The notes beneath the pieces were generated by a model that saw only the letters and a list, made by a program, of their open reading frames with translations, had not been told where the DNA came from and searched no databases. 16,339 nt of DNA, taken from positions 1-16,339 of the forward strand of contig JAGCNK010000049.1 in assembly GCA_017645985.1 (NCBI GenBank), given 5' to 3'. The position numbers and the translations under genes were made by a program. This DNA comes from Bacteroidales bacterium. GTDB lineage: Bacteria; Bacteroidota; Bacteroidia; Bacteroidales; UBA3824. Shown here piece by piece: positions 14,700-16,339 of the stretch. Each line of letters begins with the position of its first letter. The stretch's first letter is position 1.

Positions 14700-16217
14700 A
14701 TGCCACTTGCAAACACATTCGCATCGATATTTTTCAAGTCAAACCGCCGAAGAGTTGACCTCTACACCAAGTACCCCGACGAAACGCAGTTCAAGGTATT
14801 CAACAACCTTGTGAAAACCGCGCAAAACACCGAAATTGGCAAACGGCACAATTTCAAAGAGATTCTCTCTCTCGGCCCTCAGGCATTTGCCGACCGCGTT
14901 CCTGTAAACACCTACGAAGGCATCAAAGCCGACATTGAGCGTGTGGCGGCTGGCGAGGACAATATCCTATGGCCGTCGAAGACCAAATGGTTTGCTATGA
15001 GTTCCGGCACTACCGACGACCGCAGCAAATATATCCCCATCACCACCGACAGCCTCCACAAATGCCATTTCAACGGTGGCACCGACGTGCTGGCGGTATA
15101 TCTCAAAAGCAATCCGCAGACCACGCTCTTTCAGGGCAAGACACTCGCCATTGGAGGCAGCCGTCAGATCAACCGTCTCGGCAGCGACACCTTCTGCGGC
15201 GACCTCAGCGCGGTGCTAATCAGCAACCTCCCCTACTGGGTGCGCAAACGCCGTACGCCCGGACTGGAAATAGCCCTTATGGAAAACTGGGACGAGAAAC
15301 TTGAAAAAATGGCGCAAGTGGTGTCGAAAGAGAATGTTACAAGCATTTCGGGAGTTCCATCGTGGACTCTGGTGCTATTCCGCAAGATATTGGAAATCAC
15401 CGGCAAGAGCAATATCTCGGAGGTGTGGCCAAACCTCAACCTGTTTATGCACGGCGGAGTTAGTTTCAAACCCTACCGCTCACAATACGAGAAACTTATA
15501 CCCAACAACCATATCACATATCTGGAAACCTACAACGCCAGCGAGGGGTTCTTCGGTTTTCAAAACGAGCAAGACAAGGACGACATGCTGCTGATGCTCG
15601 ACTACGGCATCTACTACGAGTTTATTCCAATGAGCGAGTTCGACAGTCCTGACCGAAAGGCTATTCCGCTGTGCGACGTTAAAACCGGCGTCAACTATGC
15701 CATGGTGATATCTACCAACGGCGGACTTTGGCGTTATATCATCGGCGACACCGTGGAGTTCACATCTGTACGTCCTTACAAGATACACATTACAGGCCGC
15801 ACCAAGCATTTTATCAACGCTTTTGGCGAGGAGCTTGTGGAAGACAACGCATCAAGAGCAATCCGCCTTGCCTGCAACGTTACAGGTGCCGACATCAAGG
15901 ACTACACCGCCGCTCCGGTGTATATGCAGACACAGAAACGCGGCTGCCACCAATGGCTGATTGAGTTCAACATCCTGCCCAACGACATAAATACATTTGT
16001 CAACATACTCGACAACGAGCTGAAACGTCTCAACTCCGACTACGACGCCAAACGATACAAAGACCTCTCGCTCACCGCGCCCGAAATCACTATCGCACGT
16101 CCCAACCTGTTTGACGACTGGCTCAGAAGCAAGGGCAGAATCGGCGGACAAAACAAAATTCCGCGCCTCGAAAACAATAGAGATTTGATAGAGCAATTGT
16201 TGGCTATGAATAAATGA
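14700..16217 (+). CDS. GH3-family acyl-adenylate-forming ligase
   Basis: This 505-residue protein is full length for the bacterial GH3 (auxin-responsive-promoter-like) family. The adenylate-forming motifs are in order: P-loop SSGTTDDRSKYIP at 101-113, YNASEGFFGFQ at 278-288, GLWRYIIGDTVEF at 342-354, and the hinge region ITGRTKHFINAFGEELVEDN at 364-383. In plants, GH3 enzymes activate an acyl substrate such as a hormone carboxylate with ATP and conjugate it to an amino acid. Substrates of the bacterial members are mostly unknown. No signal peptide is visible, so the protein is likely cytoplasmic. It is the last gene of the four-gene unit that begins with the SiaB-like kinase, 12 bases after the spm gene. 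No hairpin terminator is evident in the AT-rich DNA after its stop codon. Confidence 0.9.
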   Translation: MPLANTFASIFFKSNRRRVDLYTKYPDETQFKVFNNLVKTAQNTEIGKRHNFKEILSLGPQAFADRVPVNTYEGIKADIERVAAGEDNILWPSKTKWFAMSSGTTDDRSKYIPITTDSLHKCHFNGGTDVLAVYLKSNPQTTLFQGKTLAIGGSRQINRLGSDTFCGDLSAVLISNLPYWVRKRRTPGLEIALMENWDEKLEKMAQVVSKENVTSISGVPSWTLVLFRKILEITGKSNISEVWPNLNLFMHGGVSFKPYRSQYEKLIPNNHITYLETYNASEGFFGFQNEQDKDDMLLMLDYGIYYEFIPMSEFDSPDRKAIPLCDVKTGVNYAMVISTNGGLWRYIIGDTVEFTSVRPYKIHITGRTKHFINAFGEELVEDNASRAIRLACNVTGADIKDYTAAPVYMQTQKRGCHQWLIEFNILPNDINTFVNILDNELKRLNSDYDAKRYKDLSLTAPEITIARPNLFDDWLRSKGRIGGQNKIPRLENNRDLIEQLLAMNK

Positions 16218-16244
16218 ATTAATATCTAAAAAAAACATTCATTA

Positions 16245-16276
16245 TTTGCATAATTAAAAAAACAACCTTACATTTG
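16245..16276 (+). promoter_or_regulatory. Bacteroidetes-type promoter of the next, mostly unseen gene
   Basis: TTTG (16245-16248), 20 bp, then TACATTTG (16269-16276) fits the -33/-7 consensus. Transcription would start near 16283, giving an A-rich leader of about 48 bases before ATG 16331. Confidence 0.75.
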
Positions 16277-16330
16277 TAGACGAAAGAAAACATAGTTAAA
16301 ATAATAATTAATCATCAAAATTAAAAACTC

Positions 16331-16339
16331 ATGAAAAAA
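16331..16339 (+). CDS. Start of an unidentified gene, cut by the window edge
   Basis: Only ATG AAA AAA (Met-Lys-Lys) is visible, preceded by an A-rich leader and the promoter at 16245-16276. Met-Lys-Lys often opens a signal peptide, but three codons do not identify a product. Confidence 0.5.

Noticed and set aside
1..16339. CRISPR array, tRNA/rRNA genes, insertion sequences or phage genes
   Set aside because: I saw no regularly spaced repeats, transposase or integrase motifs, or tRNA-like sequence; the coding density leaves only short gaps, all described.

Overview
The window is about 16.3 kb of gene-dense bacterial chromosome. Every gene I can support is on the + strand. It most likely comes from the order Bacteroidales. 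The grounds are: three promoters of the Bacteroidetes type (TTTG or similar, 18-20 bp, then TAnnTTTG); no clear Shine-Dalgarno sequences but A-rich leaders; a long Q/N/K-rich IF-2 N-terminus; family S46 peptidases; the ~315-codon form of PurC; a fused SpmA-SpmB membrane protein; and a GH3-family acyl-adenylate ligase beside a SiaB/SiaC pair. Genus and species cannot be told from the sequence alone.

Region 1 (1-3405) is the end of the nusA-infB transcription/translation operon, closed by a clear intrinsic terminator. Region 2 (3434-7584) holds a secreted S46 dipeptidyl-peptidase, a PhoH-family ATPase and purC, and ends in a second terminator. purC carries an in-frame TAA at codon 236, so as sequenced it is broken. 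A 14-bp tandem repeat spans the phoH stop codon. Region 3 (7617-11818) is a promoter-to-terminator unit encoding two exported peptidases three bases apart: an M1 zinc aminopeptidase-like protein and a second S46 dipeptidyl-peptidase. Together with the first S46 enzyme they suggest an organism that processes peptides in its periplasm.

Region 4 (11844-16217) is the most interesting part. A textbook Bacteroidetes promoter precedes four closely spaced genes. The first is a SiaB-like GHKL kinase in which the whole domain is duplicated in tandem, with corresponding motifs exactly 186 residues apart. The second is a SiaC-like (DUF1987) phosphoprotein with a Thr at residue 68, which as I recall is the number of the phosphorylated Thr in Pseudomonas SiaC. 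The third is a fused SpmA/SpmB-type inner-membrane protein and the fourth a GH3-type adenylate-forming enzyme. No GGDEF cyclase or PP2C phosphatase, the usual Sia partners, lies in the window, so the output of this switch is open. Region 5 (16218-16339) is an AT-rich leader with a strong promoter and only the first three codons of another gene.
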